A stretch of DNA of 64,000 nt from Elephas maximus indicus (GCF_024166365.1 NC_064819.1:208469293-208533292), one strand, 5' to 3'. Shown: positions 1 to 12,674, counted from the stretch's first letter. A program made the numbers and translations. The notes: generated from the letters alone by a model not told the origin.

Positions 1-125
1 CACCCAGAGGTACCTTGGAAAAAAGACCTGGCAATCTGCTTCCCAAAAATGAGCCACTGGATACCCAATGGAGCACAGTTGTCATCGCCTCAAAGGCAAC
101 TGGATTGATTTGGCTTTGATTTCAT
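1..125 (+). mobile_element. AfroSINE, body type II, cut by window start
   Basis: Contains CACCCAGAGGTACCTTGG, GGAGCACAGTTGTCATCG and the GCAACTGGATTGATTTGG tail. The tRNA-like head lies outside the window. Confidence 0.85.
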
Positions 126-1572
126 TTTTATTCTCCGACCACCCATCACTCTGCAAGAATACTTAAAAATTAAATAATTTTAATTATTATCTCTAACCCA
201 GGAAAACACAAAGCCACAATATAGCAAAAGGATTCTTCAGCTTGACCCAGAGCTGCACAGCCACCTGAGAGGTGATAGCATCTATTTCTAATATGGAGTG
301 GGATATAAGAAAATGACCTGAGCAAAGGGAGGGAATATGTAACGCAGAACACCTTTTAATTCCTTCTGAAACAGGTATTCAGCATAGCTCAATTTAATGC
401 ACTATGTTACAATCTAAAACAGGAGATATACATTCCAAGGGCATAGTATAGTGAAACTGTTTCTGTATTATTCCTATTACCTCTTTCCCATTAACCCAAA
501 TAATCAAGAAAAAAATAAAAAACTGAATATGTCACCTTAACTAGAATTTCACTGTGAAAATTGCTTATTTCCTTATTAGGCTAAATATTAATTTTTAGCT
601 ATTCATATGTTTTCAATGAGAAAGTCTGAGGAATCTGCAAGCTGGTTTCCCAGGGGGGAAAATACTTAACCTGAAAAAAAGGCTAGTATTCTTATTTTGA
701 CTTCCCCCATTAATATAAACAGACATTTACACAGCAAAGATTTAAGTGACTAGAACAGTTTGCCAGACTCAGCATTTTTTACCTCTTCTTCCCTTTCTCT
801 CCATTTTTATAGCTATAAAGAAAACTGTCAAGTTTCATTTCTGGCTACAGGGATAGGGAAACCCAGTTCTATATAACACAACCATTGTACAGTTAAAAGT
901 TCTTCCTTGAATTTTTTTCAAAGTTCAAGTTAAAAAACAGAAGTTCATGTTCACTCTGGAAATCAAACTTGAAAGAAAAATGTGACCTCCCAGAATTTAA
1001 TTCCTTCCAAGGAGCTCCCTCAAGAGCATAAATTGTTAAGACATGGCCACTTGGGGAAAACATTTTCAAGTCATGTTTGACATGTGAAGCTACAAGGGAC
1101 TTGACAGGAATCATTCTTAACAAACACAAGTCTGTTTTTTCTTTACATGTTTAACACAATTTAAAAGCATATACTTTACCAAAAGCTTGTAGGATTCCAT
1201 AAACAATTCAGGGTTTTTTTTTTTTTTCCAGAGAATCCATCCCGGTGGAAATGGAAAGGATCTTTAATGCTCTGCATATTCTTTGTTTAAAAAACATAAT
1301 AACCCACCACCTTTGAACAGAAATCAGACGTAAATCCATGGCCATCTAAATGTTTTCTTGCATTTGATCACTAGATAAAAGGGTTTATAGATATTAAGCT
1401 ACACACTATGGGGTGTGGTCTTTAAGGTAGCAATAAAACTATATATAAAAGGAAAAATGAAAATAACCATTTCTAGCAATATTAGCAATATAGGTAGGTA
1501 GAGCCAAAAAAAAAAAAGAAAAATTAAGTGGACTTTTAAAACTGACAAAACTGCTGACCCTCATCCACTTAA
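126..1572. other. AT-rich non-coding sequence
   Basis: No ORF, RNA gene or repeat was recognised here. The reading frames are short and look random. An A-run lies at about 1507-1519. Confidence 0.6.
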
Positions 1573-1776
1573 AAGCCAGTTACCAGGGAGCTGCTTCGGA
1601 CCATGGCAACCCCATGGGATTCAGAAGAACTGTGATCCATAGGGTTTTTGATCGCTGATTTTTTAAAAGTAGGTCAACAGGCCTTTCTGCAAGGAACCTT
1701 TGGGTTGACTCAATCTCCAACCCTCCAGAGTTAGCAGCCAAGCACCTTTACCCTGTTTGCACCACCTGGGAACCAT
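1573..1776 (-). mobile_element. AfroSINE, type II, antisense, diverged
   Basis: Reads GTGATCCATAGGGTTTTTG, AAGTAGGTCAACAGGCCTTTC, TTAGCAGCCAAGCACC and GCACCACCTGGGAACC, i.e. the SINE tail-to-head order on the minus strand. Confidence 0.8.
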
Positions 1777-2070
1777 CCATTTTAAACTCCTCTGGAAAAA
1801 ATAAAAAGGCATTACAAGCCGTCCCCTATTTACAAACACTCAGATCTAAAAGTTCTACAGATAGCTAAGGATTGCTGCCAAATGACTCATAATGGACCTG
1901 TGGGCTACTGGGACTCACTTTCCTCACTAGGCCTGGAGCTCCAACCAATCATGAGTACCCACAGCCAGTATTCTGCTAAGTACCAGGCCTAAAGCTCTCA
2001 AAGTTTCTATACACACACCAGAAACTGTCCTACGCCTCACTTCTAAAGCTTTAGACCCACACACCCTTTT

Positions 2071-2800
2071 TGTTGTTGTTGTTGTTTTTTATTGTACTAT
2101 AAATGAAGGTTTATGGTGTAAATTAAGCCTCTCATTATTCAATTAATAAACGTATTATTTTGTGACATTGGTTGTCAACCCCATGACATGTCAACACTCT
2201 CCTCTCTCAACCTTGGGTTCCCATTACCAGCTTTCCTGTCCCCTCCTGCCTTCTCGTCCTTGCCCCTGGGCTGGTGTGCCCATTTAGTCTCCTTTTGTTT
2301 ATGGGCCTGTCTAATCTTTGGCTGAAGGGTGAACCTCAGGAGTGACTTCATTACTAAGCACAAGAGTGTCCAGGGGCCATGCTCTTGGGGTTTCTCTGGT
2401 CTTTGTCAGACCAATAAGTCTGGTCTCTTTTGTTGTTGTTGTTGAGTTAGAATTTTGTTCTACATTTTTCTCCAGCTCTGTCCAGGACCTTCTATTGTGA
2501 TCCCTGTCAGAGCAGTCAGTGGTGGTAGCTGGTACCATCTAGTTGTGCTGGCCTCAGCCTGGTGAAGGCTGTGGTAGTTGTGGCCCATTAGTCCTCTGGA
2601 CTAAACTTTCCGTTGTGTCTTTGGTTTGCTTCATGCTCCCTTGCTCCAGACAGGGTAGGAGCAGTGGAGTGCCTTAGATGGCTGCTCACAGGCTTTTAAG
2701 ACCCCAGACGCTACATACCAAAGTAAAATGTAGAACATTTTCTTTACAAACTATGTTATGCCAATTAAGCCAGATGTTCCCCCCAAACCATGTAGACCCA
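2071..2800 (-). mobile_element. L1 3'UTR fragment, antisense
   Basis: Starts at a T-rich tail (TTTTTTATTGTACTATAAATG) and contains the L1 3'UTR markers GACATTGGTTGTCAACCCC, CTTTGGCTGAAGGGTGAACC and TTTAAGACCCCAGACGC. No ORF2 is present. Confidence 0.85.
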
Positions 2801-3020
2801 CACATTCTGCTATCATGAAATCATAAAGCCAAAAAAAGACAAAAATGTTGGAACCTGGAGGCCTGATTCAAATCATTCATGTTTTGGATATGGCCAGGGT
2901 CACACAAGTTAAGGAAAGAGTTAGCGGAGAAGAAAATGTGATCTTGGTATCTCTGGCCATAATTCAGAACCCATTTTCCCCACAGAAAATCCTTACATGG
3001 TGATCAGGTCTCATGGCACT

Positions 3021-3530
3021 GTTGTCAGGTGCCGTCGAGTCAGTTCCAATGTATAGCAGCCCTATGCGCAACAACAAAACGCTGCCTGGTCCTGTGCCAT
3101 CCTCACAATCATTGCTATGCTTCAGCCCATGCCTGCAGCCATTGTATAAATCCATCTCATTGAGGGTCTTCCTCTTTTTCACTGACCCTCTACTCTACCA
3201 AGCATGATGTCCTCCTCCAGGGACTGGTCCCTCCTGATAATGTGACTGAAGTAAGTGAGAAGAAGTCTCCCCACCCTCGCTTCCAAGTAGCATTCTGGCT
3301 GTACTTCTTCTAAGACAGATTTGTTCCTTCTTCTGGCGGGCCATGGTTTGTTCAGTACTGTTTGACAACACTATAATTCAAAGGCATCAATTCATCTTCA
3401 GCCTTCCTTATTCACTGTCCACCTTTCATATGCACATGAGGTGACCAAAAATACCCTGGCTTTGGTCAGGCACACCTTAGTCCTTGAAGTGACACCTTTG
3501 CTTTTTTAACACTTTAAAGAGGTCTTTTGG
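3021..3530 (-). mobile_element. RTE LINE 3' end, antisense
   Basis: Begins GTTGTCAGGTGCCGTCGAGTC, the RTE 3' tail in reverse, and runs through ACTGACCCTCTACTCTACC, GACAGATTTGTTCC and TTAACACTTTAAAGAGGTC. About 510 bp, 5'-truncated. Confidence 0.88.
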
Positions 3531-4147
3531 AGGAGGTTGTGTGGAACTGTAGGTCTGGGTATCGATATTTCAGGTTGAATAGGCTTTTAGGGGCTGTCCT
3601 GATTTATAAGAGGAAATGTATTACAAGTTCAAATCAATTTACAAATTAACTTGTATAATGTGACAGATTTCTAAATTAGAGAGTAACGGCATGTAATAAA
3701 ACCAACTCATTGGAATCCAACAAACCAAAATCCCTAACTAATTTGATTTTATCTGACTTCAATTTGAAAAGAGGAAAATGACATCAAAATAAACTCATAT
3801 CAGAGATATAATCAAAACAGTTTTAGAGAACAGGGTGAATAAATTTAATCCAATATTCTCTCTATCTTCAGAACTAAATTATTATGATGTCCAAAGCAAT
3901 GATTCTAAAGCCCAATTATCAAAACACCAGCTATCCAGAAAACTCAACTAACCAGGACATACACACATTCATTAAGAAACTTTATTATATTAAGAGTCCA
4001 GTCAAATAATTAAGTTCAATCTTTTACTCCATTGTCTTTGCTTTATTTATACTTAGATTCTAAAACACATTAAGAAAAAAAAAAGGAAAACAGTTACCAA
4101 AAATAATAAATTATGTCTAGTCCAAATTAACTATTAAATCTGTAAAT
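3531..4147. other. AT-rich non-coding sequence
   Basis: No gene or recognisable repeat. Confidence 0.55.
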
Positions 4148-4297
4148 CCCATTGCCTTCAAGTCGATTTTGACTCACAGTGACCCTACAGACAGAGCAGA
4201 ACTGCCCCATATGGTTCCCAAGGGGCAGCTGGTAGATTTGAACTGCTGACCTTTTGGTTAGCAGCCGAGCTCTTAACCACTGTGCCACCAGAACTCC
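4148..4297 (-). mobile_element. AfroSINE, antisense
   Basis: CCCATTGCCTTCAAGTCGAT through GACCTTTTGGTTAGCAGCCG to TGCCACCAGAACTCC. Its tail motif nearly matches the RTE tail at 3021, showing the shared LINE/SINE 3' end. Confidence 0.88.
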
Positions 4298-4329
4298 AGC
4301 TATGTATTAGCAAATATTTATGGTTTACT

Positions 4330-4510
4330 ATGGGCCAAAAAACTAGTTTTTTTTATGGGCCAGGCATGGTTCTGTATATTTCATTTTCTCTACAAAACAA
4401 CCATTTGAGGTATTAGTACAATGCCCACTTGACAGAGAGGAAAACCTAGGCACAGAGAGGTTAAATAGTTTATTCAAGGTCATGCAGCTAGTAAATCTTG
4501 ACTCAAAAGT
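4330..4510 (-). repeat. MIR-type ancient SINE, antisense
   Basis: Carries the reverse MIR core: GAGAGGTTAAATAGTTTATT and AAGGTCATGCAGCTAGTAAA. Confidence 0.6.
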
Positions 4511-5299
4511 CAGCCACGATGTTCTGCTACCTTCCATCAAGCTGCTTCAATTATCTCAGACCTCTTCAAATTACAGTGGATTATACTGTACAGACAGCTG
4601 ATGTGTGGGTAGATTACATAAATAAGAAAGTATTAAAATTGAAAAGCTTAATTATATTGGGTAGAGCAAAATATGATTATACTACAAGCAACAGAAAACC
4701 AACTGCTCAGTAAGTTCATGCTTGCAAATTTTCCTCGTGTTTAGTAAAATGTTTATATCCCATCCACAAATAAAATGTCTCATGTCCGTCTCAAGTTTTC
4801 CTAGTTCCGTTTTTTAAGAGACGCTCTCTCAAATATGGAAATGGGGTTTTATGTAATCTGTATTTAGAAAGAATGATCTCCTCTCCTCAGATTTTGTTTA
4901 GAAAGTGTGTCCCTGCCACCCTGTGATTGTGTGAGTCACCTCCCTGCTCTCGGGACGCTGTTTAAAGTTCCTGGGAAAAGGGAAATCAGAGAGGATGAAG
5001 AACAAGTCAGGGGCCAGGTTACTAATCTCCAAATGGTAAAGGCCCCGCTACCAAGCTTGCTTCTAAAGCACAAATTGGCAGGGATTCTTAGACTTTTAAG
5101 GCAAGAGTCTCATTGTTGAATGGTAATGAACCATTAGTTCATAAGCCCGTATTGTCCTGCACCAGAGGCAGAAGCTCTTTAAAGAACCCTGTGGGAATTC
5201 AGTTTTTGGCCGGCCCAGTAACTGCCAGAGCACAGCACAGTCTCTAAGCAGATTCGCACCTCTGGCCCTGGGCCAGCTGATGCTGCAGGTCACTGAAGG
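4511..5299. other. Unique non-coding sequence
   Basis: Short ORFs only, with no recognisable protein similarity. Confidence 0.5.
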
Positions 5300-5484
5300 C
5301 AGTGGTTCTCAACCCTCAGCGTCCATCAGAATCATCTGGAGGACACTTAAAAGCACACACTGCTGGGCCCAACCCCGGCAATCTGATTTATTGAGTCTAG
5401 GGTGGAACCCGTATTTTACATTTCTAACAAGTTCCAGGAGATGCTGATACTGCTGGCCCAGGGACCACACTTTGAGAAACACTG
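5300..5484 (+). mobile_element. MER5A-type hAT-Charlie element (185 bp)
   Basis: Inverted ends CAGTGGTTCTCAA and TTTGAGAAACACTG, with the MER5A interior (ATCAGAATCATCTGGAGG, CTAACAAGTTCCAGGAGATG). The 8-bp flanks no longer match. Confidence 0.85.
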
Positions 5485-5647
5485 ATTTAAGTTACTAGTG
5501 ATAGGCCACACTTCTCTTGACTAGTACTATGACTAAGCATCTCACAGTTAAAGATATTTTATATCAGTAAAGGTAATTTTATTAGAGAGTGGCATAACAA
5601 CTAGCTGGTCTCATCATTTCTTCTCATCCTCCACTCACTAACTGCTA

Positions 5648-6163
5648 TTGTTGTTGTCTGGTACCGTCGAGTCAGTTCCAACTCACAGCGATCCTATGTA
5701 CAACAGAACGAAATACTGCCTGGTCTCGCACCATTCTCAAGATCAGCAGAATGCATGAGCCCATTGTTGCAGCCAGTGTGTCAGTCCAACTCACCGAGAG
5801 TCTTCCTCTTTCACTGAGCCTCTCTACCAAGCATGATGTCTTTCTCTAGGGACTTGTCCCTCTTGATAACACATCCAAAGTATGTCAGACAAGGTCTCCC
5901 CAGTCCTCGCTCCTAAGGAGCACTCTGGCTGTACTTCTTCCAAGACAGATCTGTTCATTCTTCTGGCAGTCAATATTCTTTGCCAACACCATAATTCAGA
6001 GGCATCAACTCTTTTTCAGTGTTCCTTATTTATTGTCCAGCTTTCACATGCATATGAGGCGAATGAAAATACTATAGCTTGAGTCAGGTGCACCTTAATC
6101 CTCAAAGTCACATCTTTGCTTTTTAACACTTTAAAGAAGTCTTTTGCAGCAGATTTACCCAAA
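5648..6163 (-). mobile_element. RTE LINE 3' end, antisense
   Basis: TTGTTGTTGTCTGGTACCGTCG through CCAAGCATGATGTC to CTTTTGCAGCAGATTTACCC. 5'-truncated. Confidence 0.88.
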
Positions 6164-6483
6164 CTAAACTAGTTCTTAAGATATGGGCTGTTGATAGCAT
6201 CTTACAGTGTCACAGTATTTAAATATGGCAAATTTTGGGAGAGAAAGGAAAGGGAAAAGGAGAATTTACCCCCAACATATCACTAAATAAAAATAAGGCA
6301 GAAGTAATTTTTTTCCATATTACCTATCTTCTGACTCTGATAATGAATGTCTGACAAAAGAAAAGAGGTCACAATGATGGGAAGCATTAACAAAAAAAAC
6401 TCCGTATTTGGACGCTAGAGTACCTTTCATTAACGTCACTCAAAGAATCAGACAAGCTATTAACTCTCTATAGATTCACAATA

Positions 6484-6685
6484 CACGGTCCAAGTAGTAC
6501 AAACGGTTAAGCGTTGGACTACTAACAGAAACATGGGAGGTTTAAACCCACCCAAAGGTACCTTGGAAGTAAGGCTTGGCAATCGGCTCCTGCAAGGTCA
6601 GTTTGAAAACCCCATGAAGTAGTTCTATTCTGCACATTTGCAGTCGCCATGAGTCAGAATCAACTTGATGGCAACTAACAACAAG
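6484..6685 (+). mobile_element. AfroSINE, type II, diverged
   Basis: Head ACGGTTAAGCGTTGGACTAC, body AGGTACCTTGGAAGTAAGGC, tail AACTTGATGGCAACTAACAA. Confidence 0.8.
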
Positions 6686-6694
6686 ATTCACAGT

Positions 6695-6906
6695 AGACTC
6701 CTTGAGTTGTGCTAACAGTTAATGCATTTGACTACTAACCTAAACATTGGAGGTGAAGGCCCACCCAGAGGTGCCTCAGAAGAAAGGCCTGGAGATCTAC
6801 TTCTGAAAAATCCACCACTGAAAACTCTATGGAGCACAGTTCTACCCTGACACACATGGGGTTGCCACTGAGCCTGAATCAACTCTATGGCAACTGGTTT
6901 GTGTTC
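6695..6906 (+). mobile_element. AfroSINE, type II, tandem to the previous copy
   Basis: Head-to-tail with 6484-6685. GGTGCCTCAGAAGAAAGGCC and TGACACACATGGGGTTGCC identify the type II body. Confidence 0.82.
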
Positions 6907-7164
6907 TTTTTATAGAATTACAATAATGCTGCCACATGGGCCGCTAATTCACCTCCAATTTAAAAGTCATCAGATCATGAGATGGGTCATGCCACAGGCT
7001 AGATGCATGATGACTTAAAACAATCAGAGTAGAACAGAAAATACCTATCAATCCCTAGCCAAACTCAGAAATTTTAAAACATTAAAATAAACTTGAGTTC
7101 ACCAAAATTAAACATACAATTATTAAAATGTTTGCATTAAAGAGGTAGTAAGAATTGACCTATA
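6907..7164. other. Unique non-coding sequence
   Basis: Nothing recognised. Confidence 0.5.
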
Positions 7165-7290
7165 GCATGTCTTGTCTTTACCATTTATCAGCTGTGTGAC
7201 CTACCTCTTTATTTGACTTCTCTGTGAGACTGTTTCCTCATATGTAAAATGGAAATGCTAATATGTCCCTCCTATTTTTTTTTTATAAAG
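7165..7290 (+). repeat. MIR-type ancient SINE
   Basis: CAGCTGTGTGACCTACCTC and TTTCCTCATATGTAAAATGG match the MIR core. Confidence 0.6.
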
Positions 7291-7454
7291 CACTGGGTTT
7301 CGTTTGTTTTTTTTTATACATCTTTCATGAGAATTACGTGAAAACAGAGCATATTAAGTATTCTAAAAATGTTGGCTGTTACTATGATTAACATTATTGA
7401 TCAGAGCTTATAATTTGCAAACAATGTTTAGATTACATAAAAAGTCCTAAAGGC

Positions 7455-7800
7455 AAAAAAAGGCCAGACTTACTGGCCTGACAGAGACTGGAGAAACTCG
7501 AGAGTATGGCGGCCTGCGACACCCTTTTAGCTCAGTAATGAAGTCACTCCTGAGGTTCACCCTTCCGCCAAAGATTAGACAGGCCCATAAAACAAAACAA
7601 GACTAAAGGGGTGCACCAGTCCAGGGGCAAGGGCTAGAAGGCAGGAGGGGACAGGAAAGCCGTTAACAGGGAACCCAAGGTCGAGAAGGGAGAGTGTTGA
7701 CATGTTGTGGGGTTGTTAACCAATGTCATAAAACAATATGTGTACTAACTGTTTAATGAGAAACTAGTTTGTTCTGTAAACCCTCTTCTAAAGTACAAAA
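7455..7800 (+). mobile_element. L1 3'UTR insertion with 17-bp target-site duplication
   Basis: L1 3'UTR only (TGAGGTTCACCCTTCCGCC, AACCAATGTCATAAAACA) ending in an A-tract. Flanks 7439-7454 (AAAAGTCCTAAAGGCA core) and 7801-7817 (AAAAAGTCCTAATGGCA) match with one mismatch, defining both ends. Confidence 0.88.
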
Positions 7801-7817
7801 AAAAAGTCCTAATGGCA

Positions 7818-8762
7818 CTCAGACATTTCTCCAGTCCTATTTCATACCTTCATCCCCCGCCACCATTGTCACGGGTACTTCCAGTAGCCCAGAGTCCCTC
7901 TATTTTTCTATATATTTTAAATTAAGCTACCCAACATTTTTTACCCAACATTTAGAATGAGAAGAGTTGATCTAAACGTAATCCTCATCTTTCCAAAAAA
8001 TAAGAACAAAGTTGGAAGAAAAGATAGTTGACAGGGCTTTTTTTTTTTTTTAAGCCTGTTGAGCTAAAACAAAACAGACCCCATGTGTTGCCAAAAGCAG
8101 GCACCCATCAAGGTGAGAAAACTTGAGACAGATGTCTGATTGCCATTTTGGTGTAGGGAGGAGGGGAAAGTTTATTTGTTTTTTAGGGGAAAAAGGGCAA
8201 CGTAAACTTCAAAGAAAAAAAAAAAAAAAACAGGTTTTTAGTTCAACAAGCACAGGGCTCTAAAGAACCAAAAGTAAAATAAGGAGACAACTACTCAATG
8301 AATTATTAGCCGTAAAGGTAGAGAGAACTGCCATTGTGAGTAAACAACCTTAGATACAAAATACAGTTAATTTCCCCAAAGAAAGGGGTAACTTCAAAGA
8401 CTAACCTCCAACACATCAACTCCTAGACACTGCATCACGAGCACAATTTAAAAGTTCACAAGTGAGTAAACACTTGGGGAAGAAACCCTAAGAAGCTCCA
8501 AAGAATAACAAACTTCTGTCTATTTGATGGCTCTTGTGTGAACTCTGAGGCCCATGACAACATCAAAAAAGGACTTCACTTGGGAGCCAAAGCCAAATAA
8601 GAGATTTTCAGAGAGATGCACTTCAATGCCTCTCCTATTTAAAAAGGCCTCTGGATTTTTATGACATAGGGGAAATTCTCACAATATAAGCTATGTTTTG
8701 AAAAATCAGGACATAAAACTATACACGGAGGGTGATGTTCCCAGTTCTGTTAAAGACACAAT
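7818..8762. other. Unique non-coding sequence with homopolymer runs
   Basis: T-run at 8038-8052 and A-run at 8214-8230. No gene or transposon was identified. Confidence 0.5.
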
Positions 8763-10250
8763 CCACTGTGCCCATCAGCAGATGAATGGATAAACAAACT
8801 GTGGTACATACACACAGTGGAATACTACCAAAAAAACCAAACCCAGTGCCGTGAGTCGATTGTGACTCATAGCGACCCTATACTACACAATGAAAAAGGA
8901 TAATGACAAATCTGTGAACCAGCTCATAACATGGATGAATCTGATGGACATTATGCAGAGTGGATTAAGTTACTCACAAAAGGATAAACACTGTATGACA
9001 CTACTATTATGAATAGTCAAGAAAAGGTTTACACACAGAAAGAAACTTTTTTTTTTTTTTACGGTTACCAGAGAAGGGAGGGAGAGAAAGGGAAAGGAAA
9101 ATCGCTAACTAGAGAGAGAAGGTGAACTTTGCTGAAGGGAAAGGCAGTGTGTAACGTGGGAGAAGTCTGCACAACATGACCATGGCAAGGGAAGACACCA
9201 TGAGGTACACAAGAATAAAATGCAATGACGGTAAATGGTGCGACATACGCAATACTGCAACAACACTAAACATACAATAAGTTATGAGTGGATACACAAG
9301 TAGATATGCATGCTGAATAGGTGTGGGAGGGTGTACGGGAGTACACCCACTCGCATATATAGGTTTGGCTGTGGATATTTCTACATACGTTATTTCTATG
9401 TGCAATATATATATATCCATATATACAATAGAGCACATGGCAGGCAGTGTCACAGAAACATCCTAGACATAACTAAACACCTTGCAGGACTGGGTTACTG
9501 AGCTTGAAGGCTAAGGACCATAGTCTTGGAGGACATTAGGTCAACTGGCACAACACAGTTCATAAAGAAAATATTCTACATCCTACTTTGGTCAGTAGCA
9601 TCTAAGGTCTTAAAAGCTTGCAAGTGGCCGTCTAAGATACAACTATTGGTCTCTTCCTGTCCAGAGCAAAGGAGAGTGAAGAAAACCAAAGACTCAAGGA
9701 AATAATTAGTTCAAAGGACTAATGAACAACAGGAACCAGAGAATCCACTAGCCTGAGACGAGAAGAACTAGATGATGCCTGGCTACTGCTACCGACTGCT
9801 CTAACCAGGACCACAATAGAAGGTCCCGGTTAGGGTGGGGAAAAAATGTAGAACAAAATTCAAATTCATAAAAAGGACCAGATTAACTGGTCCGAGACAG
9901 ACTGGAGGAACACCGGAGACTATGGTCCTTAGACACCCTTCTAATTCGCAACCGGAGCCATTCCCGGAGATCACCTTTCAGCCAAATAATAAACAGGACT
10001 ATAAAATAAATAATAACGCTCACGAGGAAAGTGCTCCTTAGGAAAGTTCTCTGTGTGAGACTAAAAAGATCAGAAGGCAGGAAGGGGGAAGAAAACCACA
10101 AATGGAAATGGGGAAATCAGGGTGGTAATGGAGAGAGTGCTGACACATTGCGGGGATTGCAGCCAATGTCATGGGACAATTTCTACATAAACTACTGAAC
10201 GGGAAACTGATTTTCTCTGTAAACCTTCACCTAACACACAATAAAAAAAA
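8763..10250 (+). mobile_element. L1 3' portion (end of ORF2 plus 3'UTR)
   Basis: ORF2 C-terminal sequence (GATGAATGGATAAACAAACTG, GTGGAATACTAC) followed by the L1 3'UTR and AATAAAAAAAA near 10240. A short SINE fragment interrupts it at 8829-8879. Confidence 0.87.
8829..8879 (-). mobile_element. Short AfroSINE 3'-tail insertion in L1 with 7-bp duplication
   Basis: CAAAAAAACCAAACCCAGTG to CTCATAGCGACCCT, about 50 bp, antisense. ATACTAC flanks it at 8822-8828 and 8880-8886, and the L1 continues on both sides. It is a severely 5'-truncated insertion. Confidence 0.75.
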
Positions 10251-10469
10251 GTACTCTATTGCTATGCTTCGATAGAGATAGATACAGACGTATATACAGA
10301 CATAACCACTGGGCCACGGGAGCTTCACAGACACATTAAACAAACTAAAACAGAGAGAGAAAATGGAGTGATATTCTCTAGGTGGTGTTTTTTTTTCTTC
10401 TTTATACTTTCTGCAGTTTACAGCTTTGGAATTTAAGATGACTATACACTGATTTGATAATCAGAAATA

Positions 10470-11274
10470 CAGGTAGTCCCCAACTTACGACAGGGTTCAG
10501 TTCTGACAACTCTATGGTAAGTCGGTTCTGATGGAAGTCGAATATCTTTTTTTTTTTTTTTTTAACTTTTCATTATTATTGCCTTTTATTATCAGTTTAT
10601 CTTTATAAATCTGACCTTTATTTGTCTTTGAGGGTTGTAAACATTACAGATGTATTTTAGTTCAAACTTTAAAAAAAATACACAAATCACAAAAATTTAT
10701 TCCAACGATGAAGAGTTGGACCGACTTTGGTATTTTGTTAGTTATGGGAATAATTCCACTTGTGGAAGGTTTGGGATCATCTGGATTATCTGTGGAAATG
10801 GGGATGGTATTTCTAATCAGAAAACTAGGGAGGGTTGTCTGTATGGTCCTTTTCTTTTTTTCTTCACATATTTCATGGTACCATCTCACTGCTTCCCACA
10901 TCTGCCGATAGATTTTGGCAAAGTGATTAGCATCATAACAGTGAAGTCGTAGTTGTAACGGCTGTCAGGCGCTTGCGCAGTTCAATTGTCCTTTGTCATT
11001 TGAGGTGAACATCACCCAACCTCCTATTCATTATGACTCCCGACACCAACTTCACTGCAAACCAGGCCATGGCCTGCTAACGGCAGTGTTTTGAACAGTA
11101 AACCATAAAATCGAATGTCTGCAAGTGAACATTCCAGAATGATAACATCAGCAAATTACATGCTGCAGCATCCTACGTAACACATATTACTAACGAGAAG
11201 ATGTACCAAAAAAAAAGAAGGTCGTAAGTGCAGTTCGTCGTAACTCGACTACGTCTTAAGTTGGGGACTACCTG
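10470..11274. mobile_element. Tigger/pogo-like DNA transposon (805 bp) with TA duplication
   Basis: 18-bp perfect terminal inverted repeats, CAGGTAGTCCCCAACTTA at 10470 and its complement ending at 11274, flanked by TA on both sides (10468-10469, 11275-11276). The subterminal regions stay TACGAC-rich. No transposase frame is recognisable, so this is a non-autonomous or decayed copy. Confidence 0.85.
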
Positions 11275-11276
11275 TA

Positions 11277-12161
11277 TTTGATGGTATACTTTGTAAGACT
11301 GAAGATTTTTTAATGCACTTTTATTTACACAAAACTTACATGGTAGGCTGTGTAATTCAATGATTACATGTCTGAATCTACACTCATAAATAAGGCTTTA
11401 ATTAGCCATTTTTATACTAATTTAGTATAAAGCTTTGGTGTTAAGCAGATTAACAACTAGGCAAAAATTATTCAAATCACTATAGTTACTTCATGCAAAT
11501 TTCTGTCACTGTCACTCTGTATTGTCATAGCACTACCTGGTACACTGCAGTCAACTTAGTTATAACCAACCCATATCAGACAGGTTTCATGATCAAATGC
11601 ATTTATTTAGCAAATGAAGTCACTATCCTAAACTATTCCACACTAAAATGCAAATACAATCTTGAATCAATGATATTCCCCTCCCAAGTCAGGAAGCGAT
11701 TCATATTCAGCAGGGTGGGGTATACAGGTAAAAGGCAGAAAATGACTGTTTTTAAACAAACTCAACTTGCAGTGTTGTCACATCCCTCCCTTTTCCTTTC
11801 TTTCTTAATACAGGAAAAGCCTAATCACCTCTTGGAAAGCTCATATTTAAAATATATATAAAGCAAAAGCATTACCAGAAAAACCTTTTTAAGGAGTTTA
11901 ACAATTCATTTCAATGTTAATTCATCTTATATTTCCCAAATCAATTGCCTTTTCTGACCAAAAAAAAGTGACAGATTTCACAAATAGAAAGGAACCAGCT
12001 AAAAACATACAAAACAAGAATGAAAAACAAATTTCTTTGGATTATACATACAAATAAAGAAGAACAACAGGATAATGCAGAAATTATGTGTATGGAAAAG
12101 AGCATGAATTAATATTTTGTGTTTGCACTAAGAAAACTCTGGAAGAATACAGAAAAACTGA
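11277..12161. other. Unique AT-rich sequence
   Basis: One 122-codon plus-strand ORF (11493-11861) has no recognisable motif and is probably chance. Confidence 0.55.
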
Positions 12162-12669
12162 AGTCTTAGTCATCTAGAGCAGCTATAACAGAAATACCAC
12201 CAGTGGATGGCTTTAACAAAGAGAAATTATGTCCTCACAGTAAAGTAGGCTAAAAATCCAAGTTCAGGGCGTCACCTCCAGCGGAAGGCTTTCTCTCTTT
12301 GCTGGCCTTCTCATCAATCTCCCCCCAGACTAGGGGCTTCTCTGTGCAGGGACTCTGGGTCCAAAGGATATGCTCTGCTCCTGGCACTGCTTTCTTGGTG
12401 GTATGAGGTCCCCCACTCTCTGCTTGCTTCCCTTTCCTTTTATCTCTTGTATGACAAAAGGTGGTGCAGGCCACAACCCAGAGAAACTCCCTTGACATTG
12501 GATTAGGAATGTGACCTTAGTAAGGGTATTACAATCCCACCCTAATTCTCTTTAACATAAAATTACAATCACAAAATGGAGAACAATCACACAATACTGG
12601 GTATCATGGCCTAGGCAAACGGATATACACATTTTTTTTTGGGGGGGGCGCATAATTCAATCCATGACA
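12162..12669 (-). mobile_element. Solo LTR, MaLR/ERVL-like family, antisense (508 bp)
   Basis: Reverse complement of the family at 17531 and 35446: AGTCTTAGTCATCTAGAG at one end and TTCAATCCATGACA at the other. Flanking 5-mers ACTGA (12157-12161) and ACTAA (12670-12674) are a 4/5 duplication. Confidence 0.82.
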
Positions 12670-12674
12670 ACTAA

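Noticed and set aside
11493..11861. 122-codon plus ORF
   Set aside because: AT-rich, no domain; the length is plausible by chance across 64 kb and six frames.
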